A stretch of DNA of 64,000 bases, taken from Morella rubra. Lineage: Eukaryota; Streptophyta; Magnoliopsida; Fagales; Myricaceae. The translations under genes were made by a program, and so were the position numbers. The stretch lies in contig CM025853.1 in NCBI GenBank assembly GCA_003952965.2, forward strand, positions 2,820,271 to 2,884,270. Reading direction: 5' to 3'. Each line of letters starts with the position of its first letter. Position 1 is the stretch's first letter. Of the stretch, positions 47,526 through 60,056 are shown in pieces. The notes below the pieces were generated by a model, which saw nothing but the letters and a program-made list of their open reading frames with translations, did not search any database and had not been told where the DNA came from.

Positions 47526-49610
47526 GGAAATTAGGAACCATTACTACTTCAATTACAAGTTAAACCATTACATCAAGCTATTAATGAAGAAACAAGTTCA
47601 ACCATATCCAAATTACATCATAATTTCCATTACTGTTAATGATATGTCAAAAACTACTACTTCAATTACATCAACATTGTTACTGTTAACTAAAATCCAA
47701 AACGGATGGTATGTTCTTCTTAGTCTCACTCTTCTTCCTGGAATTCTTCATCTGCACACACAACAAATAGAGCTATTTAACACGTTATAACAAAGATCAA
47801 AATAGACATATAGACATCATAGTATGCAACTCCAACCTGTAGATTGATTATATTCCAAATTCAAAAAGGTCAAATCAAATATGTCCAAGCGCCAAGTTTT
47901 GAGATCCCTGCAACATATGTACAAAAAATTATAGATGGTACTTGATATTTTATACCAATCCCAAAGATATCATATGAATCCCATAATCTTGATAATGTTT
48001 TTTCTTTTATTAAATTACCTAAGTAGCTACACTATCTTTGAGTTCCAGTATATATCAGTTTATATATACTGGATGTTCAGTATATATCAAGCGCTCAAAC
48101 GGTGAGATTTCTGATCAGCTTGATTAGGTGGATGTCTTGTTCTTATGGTCTTCTACATGGTAATTAACAAATTGGTTTGTGATACTTTTGCGCAAGAAGT
48201 AAGAGTTTGGTTGTTTTCAATTTAGTACTTAGATATTGAATTACCTGAACGTTATTACGGATTATGTGAAGAGATTGATGTTTCTCTCAAATTCTCAGCT
48301 TGATTAGCCTGATTTCGTTTTCTTTGTCGTGCGATTACTATTTCGTTAATGTTTTCTGTGCTACTTTTCGATATGAAGCCATGTTTTTGGGTGCTGTGGA
48401 TTTTAGGACTTATTTTGCGTTTTTGAGGATTATGCGAAGTATGTATATGCTTTTAAGCTGGGTGTTGCTGTTAAAATCTTATTGGTAAAAATAGCATCCC
48501 CTTCTGCAAAAAGTTGTAATTGGGTTAATTGTATTCACTTAATGTTTTAGATAGCAGGTTTATTGATATATACTGGTTAGATGAGAGTACTGGCCGATGA
48601 TATTTGATCTTCCATGGTTTCTTTAAGTAATTAGTTCGGGCTTTCTGGGATTGCAGTTTAAATTTTTTTTTTTTTTTTTAAATTGTGAATACAGTTGAAG
48701 CCGACAATAGTTCAAGGGTTTTTTTATTTAGCTTCCAATGGCCTTATCTGAAAGTTTTCTGTAGAGATTAGGACCCTTTATTGTGTCAAAAGATTAAAGG
48801 AAGTTATGTGAAGTGAAAGGCTCACGCTTGTTTTGTGTGCTTTTGAGTCTAAAGGCAGAGGTTTGCATGATATCTTAATATTCTTTTCAAGGATTGAAGG
48901 AATTTGATTGTGCCATCTGCTTTGGAATTTAAATCTAGGGGGCTAAGAATACCATAATACCGTTAATGACAAGTGTGGTTCTACTTATAATTATTTAAAA
49001 AAAAAAAAAAAAGCGCCACAGCCTTTTTAAGTTGTGTGTGATATGTTAGAAAGTGGGCCTCCACATACTTCTACAACACCAGTGAACCTCGCTCAAGTGA
49101 ACCAGTCGGTACAACTTGCTAACTCTTATACACCGAACGCAATATAGTTATGTATACCGAGTTTTGGCTTGTTAGCCAGTCTCATAATTCGTAATGGTCC
49201 ATGACGGCCTAGCGGATTCATCTGGTTTAGTTTCTGTTTGTTCGATGAGAAAGCTGTTGAAATGTAGTAATCTTGGTTGTGTGTTACACATGTAGATAAC
49301 TCAACAAGGGATTTGAGGTATGTGGTTCAGGTCGTGTCAATAGTTTTGAACATTCCAGGCTAGCTAGCTATGCTAGTGAATCCTCTCCCATTTTCCACTG
49401 AACTAGTGTGATAAATTAAGGCTTCAGCTGGGACCAGCTCCGAAAAGTGGGGCCTATGACCGGAGTATTTTATATGCTCCCTAGGTGACAAGATTGATGA
49501 TTCTTACTATCAAATAGAGTCTTGCTGATGTTAGTACCTAGGGGTTTCAACACTGTGTTGTTTAGTTCTCAAGGGGAGAATTTGACTGTGCAATTACTTG
49601 TTATTTATAG
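47526..49610. other. Upstream region or first intron of PP2C
   Basis: No exon recognised. The PP2C gene should have a short divergent first exon upstream of 49611; I could not identify it in this stretch. Contains homopolymer tracts near 48660 and 48990. Confidence 0.4.
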
Positions 49611-51014
49611 GATATTAAACCTGTGGATAGAATTCCGGATGCAGCTCTTGAATCATCCATCCTGGAATTTGTGCCCAGTATCCGTTCTGGTAGCTTTGCT
49701 GACATTGGTTCTCGAAGATACATGGAAGATGAGCATATACGTATAGATGATCTCGCCTCTCACTTGGGATCAGTTTTTGAGTTTCCCAAACCAAGTGCCT
49801 TTTATGGGGTAATGAACTCTTGAACCATGGTTTTGCTTTGACGTGATACTTGTGTTACTTTTTGGCTGACTGAAAACTGACCGATTATGTCTATCTTATG
49901 CAGGTATTTGACGGTCATGGAGGACCTGAAGCAGCTGCTTATATAAAGAAGAATGCTATTAGTCTATTTTTCGAGAATGCCAACTTCCCCCAAACATCTG
50001 AAGTTGATGATGTTTTCGTTGAAGAGGTTGAGAACTCACTCCGGAAATCATTTCTTCTGGCCGACGTAGCCTTAGCAGAAGACGGCAGTGTGAGCAGTTC
50101 TTCATGGACAACGGCTCTTACTGCTCTGATATTTGGAAGGTATACTGGTACTTTAGAATTGCAGCTAGTAAAGTTGCTTATCTAGTTTCTAGCGTATTTG
50201 ACTTAATGTTTGCCGAGTTAGGAAGACTAGTGGTATTTATCATTATCTGTCTGTTTTATATTACTTGAATCAGCAAACAGTTACACTTTTCCTGATTACC
50301 TCGACATGCTTTTTTCTGTATTGGGCACATGGGCTATTTTTGGCTTTATACTATGCCTTTTTGTTCCTTTCGCAGACTCTTTATGTATGGTAGCTCAGGA
50401 AGAAATTGTCAATAGCTCTTCCTATGCTGTGGTTTGATCATTCTGTTTATTTTTTTCAGCATTACTTGATTTCTAGCTGAGTTATCTCTTTTCTCTTCCA
50501 GGCTTCTCTTGGTTGCAAATGTTGGGGATTGCAGAGCAGTTCTCTGCCGCAAAGGAGAGGCAATTGATATGTCTCAAGACCACAAGCCTATTTATCCATC
50601 TGAAAGAATGCGAGTTGAAGAGTTGGGTGGGTACATTGATGACGGGTATCTCAATGGTGTTTTATCAGTTAGTCGAGCCTTGGGGACTGGGATATGAAGT
50701 TCCCTCGTGGTTCTCCGTCACCACTCATTGCAGAGCCAGAGTTCCGGCAGGTGGTTCTAACAGAGGATGATGAGTTCCTCATCATAGGGTGTGATGGAAT
50801 TTGGGATGTGATGTCAAGTCAGCAAGCAGTTAGCCTTGTTCGTCGTGGGCTGCGGCGGCACGACGACCCGGAGCACTGCGCAAGGGACCTTGTCAAGGAA
50901 GCGTCGCGTCTCAACACATTTGACAATCTCACTGTGGTTGTTGTATGCTTCTCTTCTCTGGATCACTGGGAGCCATCACCGTCTCGGCAACGGAGGTTGA
51001 GGTGCCGTATGTAA
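49611..51014 (+). CDS. Protein phosphatase 2C (PP2C22/27-like), one frameshift
   Basis: Mg/Mn-dependent Ser/Thr phosphatase. Visible exons: 49611-49808, 49904-50139 and 50502-51014. Motifs in order: [14 protein letters not shown] (metal site), [62 protein letters not shown] and FDNLTVVVV, ending RCRM. About 315 codons, so only the variable N-terminal exon is missing. Two oddities: at about 50686 the usual [12 protein letters not shown] reads TTGGGGACTGGGATATGA, one G short, which ends the frame at 50697. Reading resumes in the next frame at [10 protein letters not shown] and stays open to 51014. The normally conserved Gly before TTALTAL is Trp (TCATGG). Both could be assembly errors. If real, the enzyme loses its last metal-binding Asp residues. 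Confidence 0.85.
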
Positions 51015-51403
51015 CTCCATGTTAGTTTGCTGTAACAACACAACTGCATAACAGGAAACTCAACTCAATGTTCCAGTGGAACATACACGTCCAACAAGTG
51101 AAGCATTTATGCAATCATCTAAGCTGGACTAAGATGCTAGTAAAACTATTTTCAAGGAAGGGCTTGTATTATTTTCAACCAAGTTATGGTCGTTAAAGAA
51201 AAAATCAAAGGCTAAACTCAGTCTGTTGTACAAATGGCATAATCTTCATAATTCTCCAACTTGTGGAATTCTAGAAACAATTGCAGGAAATCTTTTGATG
51301 ACAAAGATTTCTTACACAAATCAACCACTATTCAGTCCTCTTTGCCAATCCACATGGGGAGAAAAAAAATACTTGGAGAACATTTGTTAAATTTCAGTCA
51401 TAC
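51015..51403. other. 3' region of PP2C
   Basis: Probable PP2C 3' UTR. The plus-strand frame at 51261-51584 is the antisense of an eIF3j exon and is not coding. Confidence 0.5.
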
Positions 51404-52618
51404 CAGTGTGGGTTCATCATCCTCCCAAGATTCCTTCACATCATTATCATCCACATCTTCATCATCCCATTTATTTTTAGGTTGCTCCTTTGCAAGAATA
51501 GGTGGAATTTGCTCATCCTCTAAAATAAAAGCATTTGCCTTCGTAAGCCTAAGTAGCAGACCCAAACAGAAAAACCAACTATAACCTTCACGAGGCAATT
51601 ATAAAGGACAAAAATTGGGACCAAACTTGGCTAATTATATCATTCCCTAGATGTTCTACCAAATAAAACCAAACAGTTCCTGAGTGCGATTCCTCTATAT
51701 CATTTTGCACAAATTAAAACAACAGGAGCAATCAAAACAACAAAGTGTGAGCTTTTGATTAACATATCCATGAGATGACACATGAAAACACATCCCTTCA
51801 TGTCACAACCAATTAACAAGAAAGGAAGCAAAGACAAATGATGTCCCATCTAAACAAATTTCTAGGGATAATTACTTTCTTAAGTATGAGCTAATTTTAA
51901 TGTGTAACTAACTGGTAAGTCGACTTGAGACTTGTACTGCTCTTCAGTTTTACCGTTTTTAAGGCATCGTAGCCCAGCATTAGATGACAATTTTCATAAT
52001 GTTTCTTGGTTAGTATTATTATAATATGCTGACTGTAGACTTTCCATAGCCCAACATTAGATGACAGTTTTCATAATGTTTCTTGGTTAGTATTATTGTA
52101 ATACGCTGACTGTAGACTTCCCTTCCAGAAGTTCCATATTTGGTTACCACTTTTTAATTGAAAGATGGCAAGGAAAAGATCAATCAGAATCATTGCTAAC
52201 TTCACTAGACTCTCATTACAATGGGCTTCGGGGAATAGGACACTATAGACCCACCAAGATAGAAATCAGACTAATTGGTGTCATGACCTGTGAAAGTAAC
52301 TAGCCCAAAATGGCGTCAGACACTTGTAAAGGCATTGGGGAAGTTTCAGGGTTGACAACCTAAACCGAAATATCAGCTTTTTTACAAATATTGAAAAAGA
52401 GTTGAGACAGTCTATTGGATCCCTGTTAACCAAAATAGTCATAATAATTAGCAAAATATAACCCCTAATAAATTGCAATTCTCATGAACCTATAAATAAG
52501 CTTTTTCCAATCCCAAGATTTTAAAAAGCTTCCAAAGAATACAAATTACAATGGTACACTGAACTGATGGCATGCAAAGTAAGAATATAGAGCAAGAAAA
52601 ATTACCCTAGTCCTCCAT
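51404..52618 (-). pseudogene. eIF3 subunit J (eIF3j) 5' fragment
   Basis: Minus strand. Exon 1 is 52618-52606 (ATG GAG GAC TAG G) and exon 2 is 51519-51404. Joined in frame they give MED-stop-EDEQIPPI, then KEQPKNKWDDEDVDDNDVKE and SWEDDEPTL. This is the acidic N-terminus of plant eIF3j, which normally begins M-(D/E)-D-W-E-D-E-Q. Codon 4 is TAG where TGG is expected. The splice sites (GGTAAT donor, TTTTAG acceptor, CTG/GTATGA donor) are intact. No later exon (the Lys-rich middle and C-terminus) is visible downstream before the PP2C 3' end at 51014, so the gene is truncated as well as stopped. Confidence 0.75.
51971..52124. repeat. Two-copy 77 bp tandem repeat
   Basis: Units 51971-52047 and 52048-52124 (AGCCCAGCATTAGATGACAA..., AGCCCAACATTAGATGACAG...) with about five differences. 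Lies in intron 1 of the eIF3j remnant. Confidence 0.9.
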
Positions 52619-54080
52619 CTTGTGTTGTCACTTAGTAGTTATAAGAAGAATAACAACTATGTCACAAAGTGTGATACTGCAAAAAAAAGACGTAAACATC
52701 TAAAAAGATAAATAACAAGTCGAAGATGATAAGCATAAAATTAAAACACAAACTCAACAAGTGTGGGCATGCTTGTTTGTAAAAGTATTCTAGAATACAA
52801 TGCATTCAACAAAATTTACAAAACTAACATCCAAAATCTCAAAAAGTCCTATACAAACACTGATACATTTTACACAATCTCCAACAAATTTTCACATAAA
52901 CTTTTTCAAAAAAAAATTATAATAAATATTTTCTCTCAATACTTTTTCACCTAATTTCAATACTTTTTTTTTTTATAAAAATTACAAAAAATCATTTCTC
53001 TGTACACCTGTTTACAAATTCTAACAAATTAAATATCATTAAAACTTTTCACCAACTTTTACACAAAAATCTATAAAACTCCAATCTACATATACATGCA
53101 CAATTCTATCAAAAATCCTAAAAATCTTTCAATTTTTTACAAAACAAACATCCCCTAAGTTTTAACAATAGTAAACTGCCATCAAGTTGATAGAAGTGAC
53201 AATTAAATGCTTTCTTAGCATACTTTTAACTTAGACCAGGACTTCCACACTGCTAATGAGATTATATATGATCCTCAGCTGCAAGCAATTCGGTTAGAGA
53301 TGCAATCACAATCCTGAGGCCAAAGAATTGAGGCAATCATCTCTAGACTAAGGAAGAAGCTTCTTTGGCCCAATATAAGGAGCCCATGTTAGTGAAAAAT
53401 ATAAGCAGTATTTTACACTCGACCTTTTCTATGATTTTGAGCCTGTGCTACTTCAATCAACAGAACGCACAACCCACAAAAACCAACGAAACCTGTCCTT
53501 CAATCTCCATTTTAATTCAATTAAAACAACATTAAGTAAGGCACTGACCTGAAATCCAAGAGCAAGGCAGCAACACTAATAATTTACACAAAATAGAAAC
53601 CGTCAATAAAACACAATAAATTGAGGAAGAAAATGTAACGGGGAGTATGAGAGATGCCGGATTCCAAATCTTTCGAAAAATCGACACAAATAATATTTGG
53701 AAAATCGTTGCCCCTTTCCATCGAAATCAGTCGATCACCGATTCACCGAGTGAGGTCTAATAATCAGCCACCCACGATAAATCAAAATCACCTAACTTGA
53801 AGAATAATCAAAATCATTGATCAATGTGTCTGACTTACCAGATTAGTGTGTTGATCGGCTAATTTGAATTGGGCTGAGAGAAAGACACTGAGACTGAGAG
53901 ACAGAACGGATGAGAACCGAGTCACCAAGACACTGTAGCAGTGATAATGAACCACAGAGAGGCAGAGAGAGGGACCCACGACCAGCTAGGATTGAAGAAT
54001 GGCTAGGGCAGATAGGGTGATTGGTGAACCGTGAACCGTTGAGACTTAAGAGAGACAGAGTCACAGAGAAAATGAGAGAA
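52265..54080. repeat. 1.8 kb direct repeat, copy 1
   Basis: Matches copy 2 (54194-56007) at an offset of 1929 bases, about 93% identical. Contains eIF3j exon 1, its upstream region and a MITE. Copies are separated by 113 bases (54081-54193). Confidence 0.9.
52765..53155. mobile_element. MITE inside direct repeat copy 1
   Basis: About 390 bp, AT-rich. Ends GGGCATGCTTGTTTGTAAAA and complement of GGGGATGTTTGTTTTGTAAA form inverted repeats. Present in both repeat copies, so it was inserted before the duplication. Confidence 0.6.
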
Positions 54081-54533
54081 GCAGAGATACGGAAGGAGAG
54101 GACCGGCAACTGCTAAGGAGGCGGCGAGAGACAACATGTAACAAACCTCCATATCAATCAAACAGAATATTCACTGAAAATCTTCACTGAAGTATCAGAC
54201 TAATTGGTGTCATGACCTGTGAAAGTAACTAGCCCAAAATGGCGTCAGGCACTTGTAAAGGCATTGGGGAAGTTTCAGGGTTGACAACCTAAAACGAAAT
54301 ATTAGCTTCTTTGCAAATATTGAAAAAGAGTTGAGACAGTCTGTTGGATCCCCGTAAGTCAAAATAGTCATAATAATTAGCATAATATAACCCCTAATAA
54401 ATTGCAATCTCATGAACCTATAAATAACCTTTTTCCAATCCCAAGATTTTAAAAAGCTTCCAAAGAATACAAATAACAATGGTTCATTGAACTGATGGCA
54501 TGCATAGTAAAAATATAGAGCAAGAAAAATTAC

Positions 54534-54546
54534 CCTAGTCCTCCAT
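54534..54546 (-). pseudogene. Duplicated eIF3j exon 1
   Basis: ATG GAG GAC TAG G followed by the GTAATT donor, identical to the exon at 52618-52606. It has no exon 2 of its own before the next copy. Confidence 0.65.
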
Positions 54547-54692
54547 CTTGTGTTGTCACTTAGTAGTTATAAGAAGAATAACAACTATGTCACAAAGTGT
54601 GATACTGCAAAAAAAAGACGTAAACATCTAAAAAGATAAATAACAAGTGGTAGATGATAAACATAAAATTAAACCACAAACTCAATAAGTGT

Positions 54693-55087
54693 GTGCATGT
54701 TCGTTTGTAAAAGTATTCTAGAATACAATGCATTAATTAAAATTTGCAAAACTAACATCCAGAATCTCAAAAATTTCTACACAAACACCAATACCTTTTA
54801 CACAATCTCCAACAATTTTTCACATAAACTCCAATACCTTTTCAAAAAAAAAAAATATAATAAAATTTTCTCTTCATACTTTTTCACCTAATTTCAATAC
54901 TTTTTTATTAACAATTACACCAAATCATCTCTCTCTACACCCTTTTACAAATTTCAACAAAAATTAAATATTTTAAAATTTTTTATCCATTTTTACACAA
55001 AAATTTATAAAACTCTAATCTACATAAATATTCACAATTCTATAAAAATCCTAAAAATCTTTCAATTTTTTACAAAACGAACATCCT
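54693..55087. mobile_element. MITE inside direct repeat copy 2
   Basis: Counterpart of the element at 52765-53155, with extra substitutions in its ends (GTGCATGTTCGTTTGTAAAA). Confidence 0.6.
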
Positions 55088-56008
55088 CTAAGTTTTAACA
55101 ATAGTAAACTGCCATCAAGTTGATAGAAGTGATAGTTAAATGCTTTCTCAGCATACTTTTAACTTAGACCAAGACTTCCACACTGCTAATGAGATTATAT
55201 ATGATCCTCAGCTGCAAGCAATTCGGTTAGAGACGCAATCACAATCCTGAGGCCAAAGAATTGAGGCAATCATCTCTAAACTAAGGATGAAGCGTCTTTG
55301 GCCCAATACAAGGAGCCCATATTAGTGAAAAGTATAAACAATATTCTACACTCGACCTTTTCTATGATTCTATGATTTTGAGCCTGTGCTACTTCAGTCA
55401 AAAGAACACACAACCCATAGAAACCAACGAAACCTGCCCTCCAATCTCCATTTTAATTAAATGAAAACAACATTAAGTAAGGCACTGACTTGGAATCCGA
55501 GAGCAAGGCAACAACACTAATAATCTAGACCAAAATAGAAACCGTCAGTGAAACATAATAAATTGAGGAAGAAAATGTAACGGGGAGTATGAGAGATGCC
55601 GGATTCCAGATCTTTCGAAAAATCGACACAAATAATATTTGAAAAATTGTTGCCCCCTTCCACCGAAATCAGTCGATCACCGATTCACCGAGTGAGGTCT
55701 GATAATCAGCCACCCACGATAAATCAAAATCACCTAACTTGAAGAATAATCGAAATCTTTGATCAATGTGTCTGACTTACTGATTAGTGTGTTGATCGGC
55801 TCATTTGAATTGGGCTGAGAGAGAGAGACGGAACGGATGAGAATCGAGTCACCAAGACACTATAGCAGTGACAGTGAACCATAGAGAGGCGGAGAGAGGG
55901 ACCCACAACCGGCTAGGATTAAGGAACGACTAGGGCAAATAGGGTGATTGGTGAACCGTGAACCGTTGAGACTTAAGAGAGACAGAGTCACAGAGAAAAT
56001 GAGAGAAA

Positions 56009-57396
56009 TAAATGATATTTAGATTACATAGAAAGAAGTTTAAAAATCAACAATTTGGCAAAGGGAAAATACAAATTGCTGAGTAATTTATTACCTCATC
56101 CCACTTGATTAAGTGGGCATATTCAATGCAATGGGCAGCAGTTCTAGGAGTTTCAGCAAGGGTGCATCAGAATAGGTTTAATGGTTTCTTCTCGAGCGTT
56201 ATCATCAGAATCATACTCTAAATTTCCAAACAACAATGAGAGAAGGTAGATTAGTGCAAGCAGAGTTTAGTGACAACTAGTCACTTTAAGAATGACATGC
56301 TATGAAGCCAGCACGAAAAATTTAAGGATGCTGCCACTCAACCAAGGTTCATATAAGCCTTTTGGCATTTAATTTTACAGATTAGTCTATATGGAAGAAT
56401 CAGACTATAGCCCTTGAGATGCCCAAACGGGTGTTGCACTTTATTACATAACAAGAAGTTATAAAAAGTAGCAGGGTTTTAGATCCATACCAAGAAAACT
56501 ACAAGCTACAGCATTGATGTAGCTCCAGCCTCAACTGAATCAAGACCAAGAACTATAATACTGAAATCACTGTAAAAATCAAGCTCTTTGTCTTCAATTC
56601 GGCAATAATGTGGCTTGATATTCACACCACTAACTCTTTCCATAACACGCTTTGCAGCAACCTCCGCTTTTGGCTTACCAACATCTTCAAATCTTAAACG
56701 GAAACAGTCACCATTAAAGAAAATATTTGCGAAAAAGAAATTGAAAATCCAAAATGTCACATATAGAACACACATAAACCAAAGGAATTGTTGGAAGTCA
56801 TTAGGGGACAGCAATATACATGGTAAAGCATTAAATTAACTGATTTCATAAAAAAGACATAGACAGACATTGCAGATTGCTCATGCTCACCTACTAGATG
56901 TTTTCAATATACAGTTTTGGTTTTAAGAAAATTAACACATACTATTGGTGACCTAAGTACCCCAAAAGCTTTGATCACCAAAAATCGAAGCAAATTTAGC
57001 AAATATGAGGATTTGCCCATTCTATGAGGTCCTCTAAGAATGCATGATAATTTCAACATCCAAAGTGACCCAGAATTATGATATAAGCAAAATTTACGTA
57101 TTTCGAAAGAGTTCCATCATTTTTCTAAATACCCATGACATGGGTTTCATTCATATATTCAAACTTGAGAGTGAAAACCAAAACTTCTGGGAAACAAATA
57201 AACTTCGATTCAGATAAAACCAAAACAAAAGAGAGGAAAAAGAAAGATAGAAAAACTAACAAAGTACCTGAAGAGGAATTGGCGATTGAGATTGGATTCG
57301 TTTGAGGATGAGGATGAAAGTCAAGATTTTGGGGGAAAAAAGGTGCCACGATGCAGGGTCGGCTAGAAATTGGTTTTGAGTCGAGGGTATATCATT
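56009..57396 (-). repeat. Right arm of the ECR1/UBA3 inverted repeat
   Basis: Reverse complement of 45343-46768. Starts immediately after the end of direct repeat copy 2. It holds a short insertion relative to the left arm near 56390-56460. Confidence 0.9.
56095..57300 (-). pseudogene. ECR1/UBA3-like fragment, right
   Basis: Minus-strand exon pieces: end of exon 1 near 57300-57268 (NRQFLF-like with a normal GT donor), exon 2 at 56692-56491 (RFEDVGKPKAEVAAKRVMER, VSGVNIKPHYCRIEDKELDF, IIVLGLDSVEA) and exon 3 at 56217-56095 (EYDSDDNAREETIKPI, CTLAETPRTAAHCIEYAHL). It shares the one-base loss in GCTGGAGC and the deletion of about 40 codons with the left copy, but lacks the left copy's TGA and has the usual P in TPRT. 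It is thus less decayed, yet it still cannot encode an E1. The match ends before the exon that the left copy has at 46772. Confidence 0.85.
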
Positions 57397-60032
57397 ACTA
57401 AAAAAAAAAAAGAGTCGGGCTTGCAAAGATGTGCAGGGAAAAGAGTCGGCTTGCAGAAGGTTGCATAGACGTTCCCTCTTGCGTGTTGCGGAAGATAGGC
57501 AGGGAAAAAAAGAAAGAAAAAAAAAAACAAGCCGACTGTTTAGCCAAGCCGAGTTTTTCGGCTTTATTTTCCCTCCCACCTCATTAAATGAGGTGTCCAT
57601 TTCTTGACCATCAGATCTGAGATTTAAAATCTCAGCCCTCTCTTTACACACTTCGCACCCATCAACTTAGCACCGAATCCAATCCCCGTCTCAAAGTACC
57701 TAAAAGGCATAAACTTCTGATCAATATATATGATCAAAGATGGCAATGAGGGGAGTTTAAAGTCATCCGCGCTAGCTTTTCGGCCTGTAACAAGCAGATC
57801 ATGGAGAAGGGAAGCACCGATTAAATACAAAAACCTATTACTGGCTCCGAGAGGACAGATGCTACCATTTTCATATCAGATGATCAGCTGCAAAGAAAAT
57901 TGCAAGTGATCTATGGACCCATCTTGATGAGTATAAAACGTCGAAGGCGCTCTCTTGTGCTTCATAATATATTTTTAATTCCTCCGCCTGCATTAATCAC
58001 TACTTACTAGATCTGTGTTCAAAGTCATCCATTGAACATTATTATATCCTACAAATTCCTTCTTTAAAAAAAAAAAACGCTGTATATCCTCACTTCTCTT
58101 TTTCCTTCATTAATCCTGATCCCTGATCTTTCGCTTCTCTTTCGTTTGTTTTTCCTTTATAATTCTTCTCCCACCTTTCTTCTCGTCCTCTCTTCTAATT
58201 CCGTACATTTTAACAGACCAAGATCCACTTCTCACCCGCATGGCGCTTCAACAAAACTCGGGACCTGGGTGTGGAGATCTTCTTCAGCATGCTGTACCCT
58301 TGTGCCATTTTTGGCCGTGGCATGTAACTAAGACCCCATGTAGCTGTCCACGTACGGTAGAATACTCAAAGCAGACCATCCACATGGTGATCTTCTTCAG
58401 CAAATACTTCACGACAGACCTTTCCGTAGTCTTTTAGTCATAAAATAACGTACCAACCAACTTCTTGTTTGACTTTGTTAGGAACTTAATTAGGACCCTC
58501 AACACTTCTTTTGCATCGTAATTAATCTTAAGTGAATAGATTAGAGAGGAAAAATAGCTAATAACTTCATCTTATCTTACTAAGAACGGAATAGTGTTAT
58601 GTTAGACGTTTCTCGTCTTAAAAGCAATATCGCAAACTTTGGGGTCGGATGCTGCAAACCGGTTGTGGTTGATAATTTGCAAATTCTTATTTAACGACAT
58701 ATACCAAGCCATAATTTTCTTCTTTTGGCCTATGAACGCCATACTTCCCCAAAAAAGACATAATTAGTCCAACCTATAACATAGACCGTGGGTGCCCCCA
58801 ACTAACAGTAGTGACGGCTCTGCTGAAAATCCACTCAACGATGATGGTAGCTAGGTAGCTCCATAGCGTTTTTCTAAAGCCGAATTGGGCTAGCAGCTAG
58901 CTCCCCTAAAGCTGAGCTTCTTCCCTTACCCTCTTCTTTTCTTTCTTCTTTGGTCTCATTCAACCCCAAAGGAATATGGAAATTGACCTTCTCTGTTCAG
59001 CTTTTATTGAAAGTAAATTGAAGGGAAAGGCTGATCAATTCGCATAAGAACGGACGTCAATCCCTTTAGTAGGTACTTTTCCCTTGCTTTGCATGAAATC
59101 TCCAATAGTTGTTGTGTGCATACATATTCAGACTCAATTATAGTGATATGTCCGTGAGTTCCAAATGTAGCTATTATAATTGTCTTCCAACTACTCACCT
59201 TTCTCGAATAGGAAGGTATGAAAATCAACAGCTTCTTCAATTTCATATCCAAATTATCAGATAAATAAAATATATCCCTTAAGTTCATATTCAATACAAC
59301 ATTAATGTTGCCTTGAGTATTAAATGTATACTAAATATAGTAAAATTTACTTTATTTAAACTTCGGACGACATTAAGTTCTGCAAAGCTCATTGTAATTC
59401 TCTTTAAACTATATTATGCAATTCATGTAATAATAACTTTTAGCACCACATGAAAACCAATAATAAAATAACTAAATCCGAGTCATTAAAAAAAATGTTC
59501 CCAGGCAGATGCAAACACTAAAAAACTTAATCAACATCAGTTCCAAAAGTTTAAATCTGTCAATAGGATCGACATTAGGAAATTGGCCTCCTATTATTTT
59601 CATAGTCGACTATTTACCCCCTCAAGCATACTACTAAGTAAATTTGGAACATATGATAATTGATATTCAAGAATCAACATAATTCCATCGCCAAAGAAAG
59701 TGGGTTTTAAATGATTCCAATGAATTCTGAAAATTATTACAGGGTTAGAAAAATGGATGAAGATGGTAAAACTAGAATAGGTTTACCTTAAAATAGAAGC
59801 AAACATGGTTAAAATGAATAAAAAGCGAATGGATAACTTTTCCAAAACTTTGAACATAGCCCTCGTCCTATGCGACGGATGCGTGTCTTACGGACTGTCG
59901 CCAATCCCTCCCTGGATATTGTTCAGTCGGCTCCCAAGTACTAACGAACCCAAAAGTCTACATTCAACTTCACCCCCACGATACAATATTCCAGCAATTA
60001 TGTTATGTTCACGCACGCCCAAAGCTAAGCTT
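57397..60032. other. Intergenic DNA, no assigned gene
   Basis: Small frames (57830-57624 minus, 58240-58437 plus, 59294-59004 minus) have no family resemblance. Poly-A tracts near 57400, 57525 and 58065. Nothing else with clear structure. Confidence 0.4.
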
Positions 60033-60056
60033 TATATCTCTCTCTCTCTCTCTCTC
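60033..60056. repeat. (CT)n microsatellite
   Basis: Eleven CT repeats, about 600 bases before the MED26c start codon. Confidence 0.9.

Larger units (their letters stand above)
54194..56007. repeat. 1.8 kb direct repeat, copy 2
   Basis: Second copy of 52265-54080. It carries a second eIF3j exon 1 (54546-54534) with the same TAG at codon 4. It ends at GAGAGAA (56007), where the ECR1 inverted arm starts with no gap. Confidence 0.9.

Noticed and set aside
49522..49746. 74-codon frame overlapping the first visible PP2C exon
   Set aside because: Wrong frame relative to the PP2C match; the true exon starts after the acceptor at 49610.
51230..51400. Minus-strand stretch considered as the eIF3j C-terminal exon
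   Set aside because: Translation does not match the Lys-rich and DYDFM-type tail of eIF3j, and no splice pattern fits.
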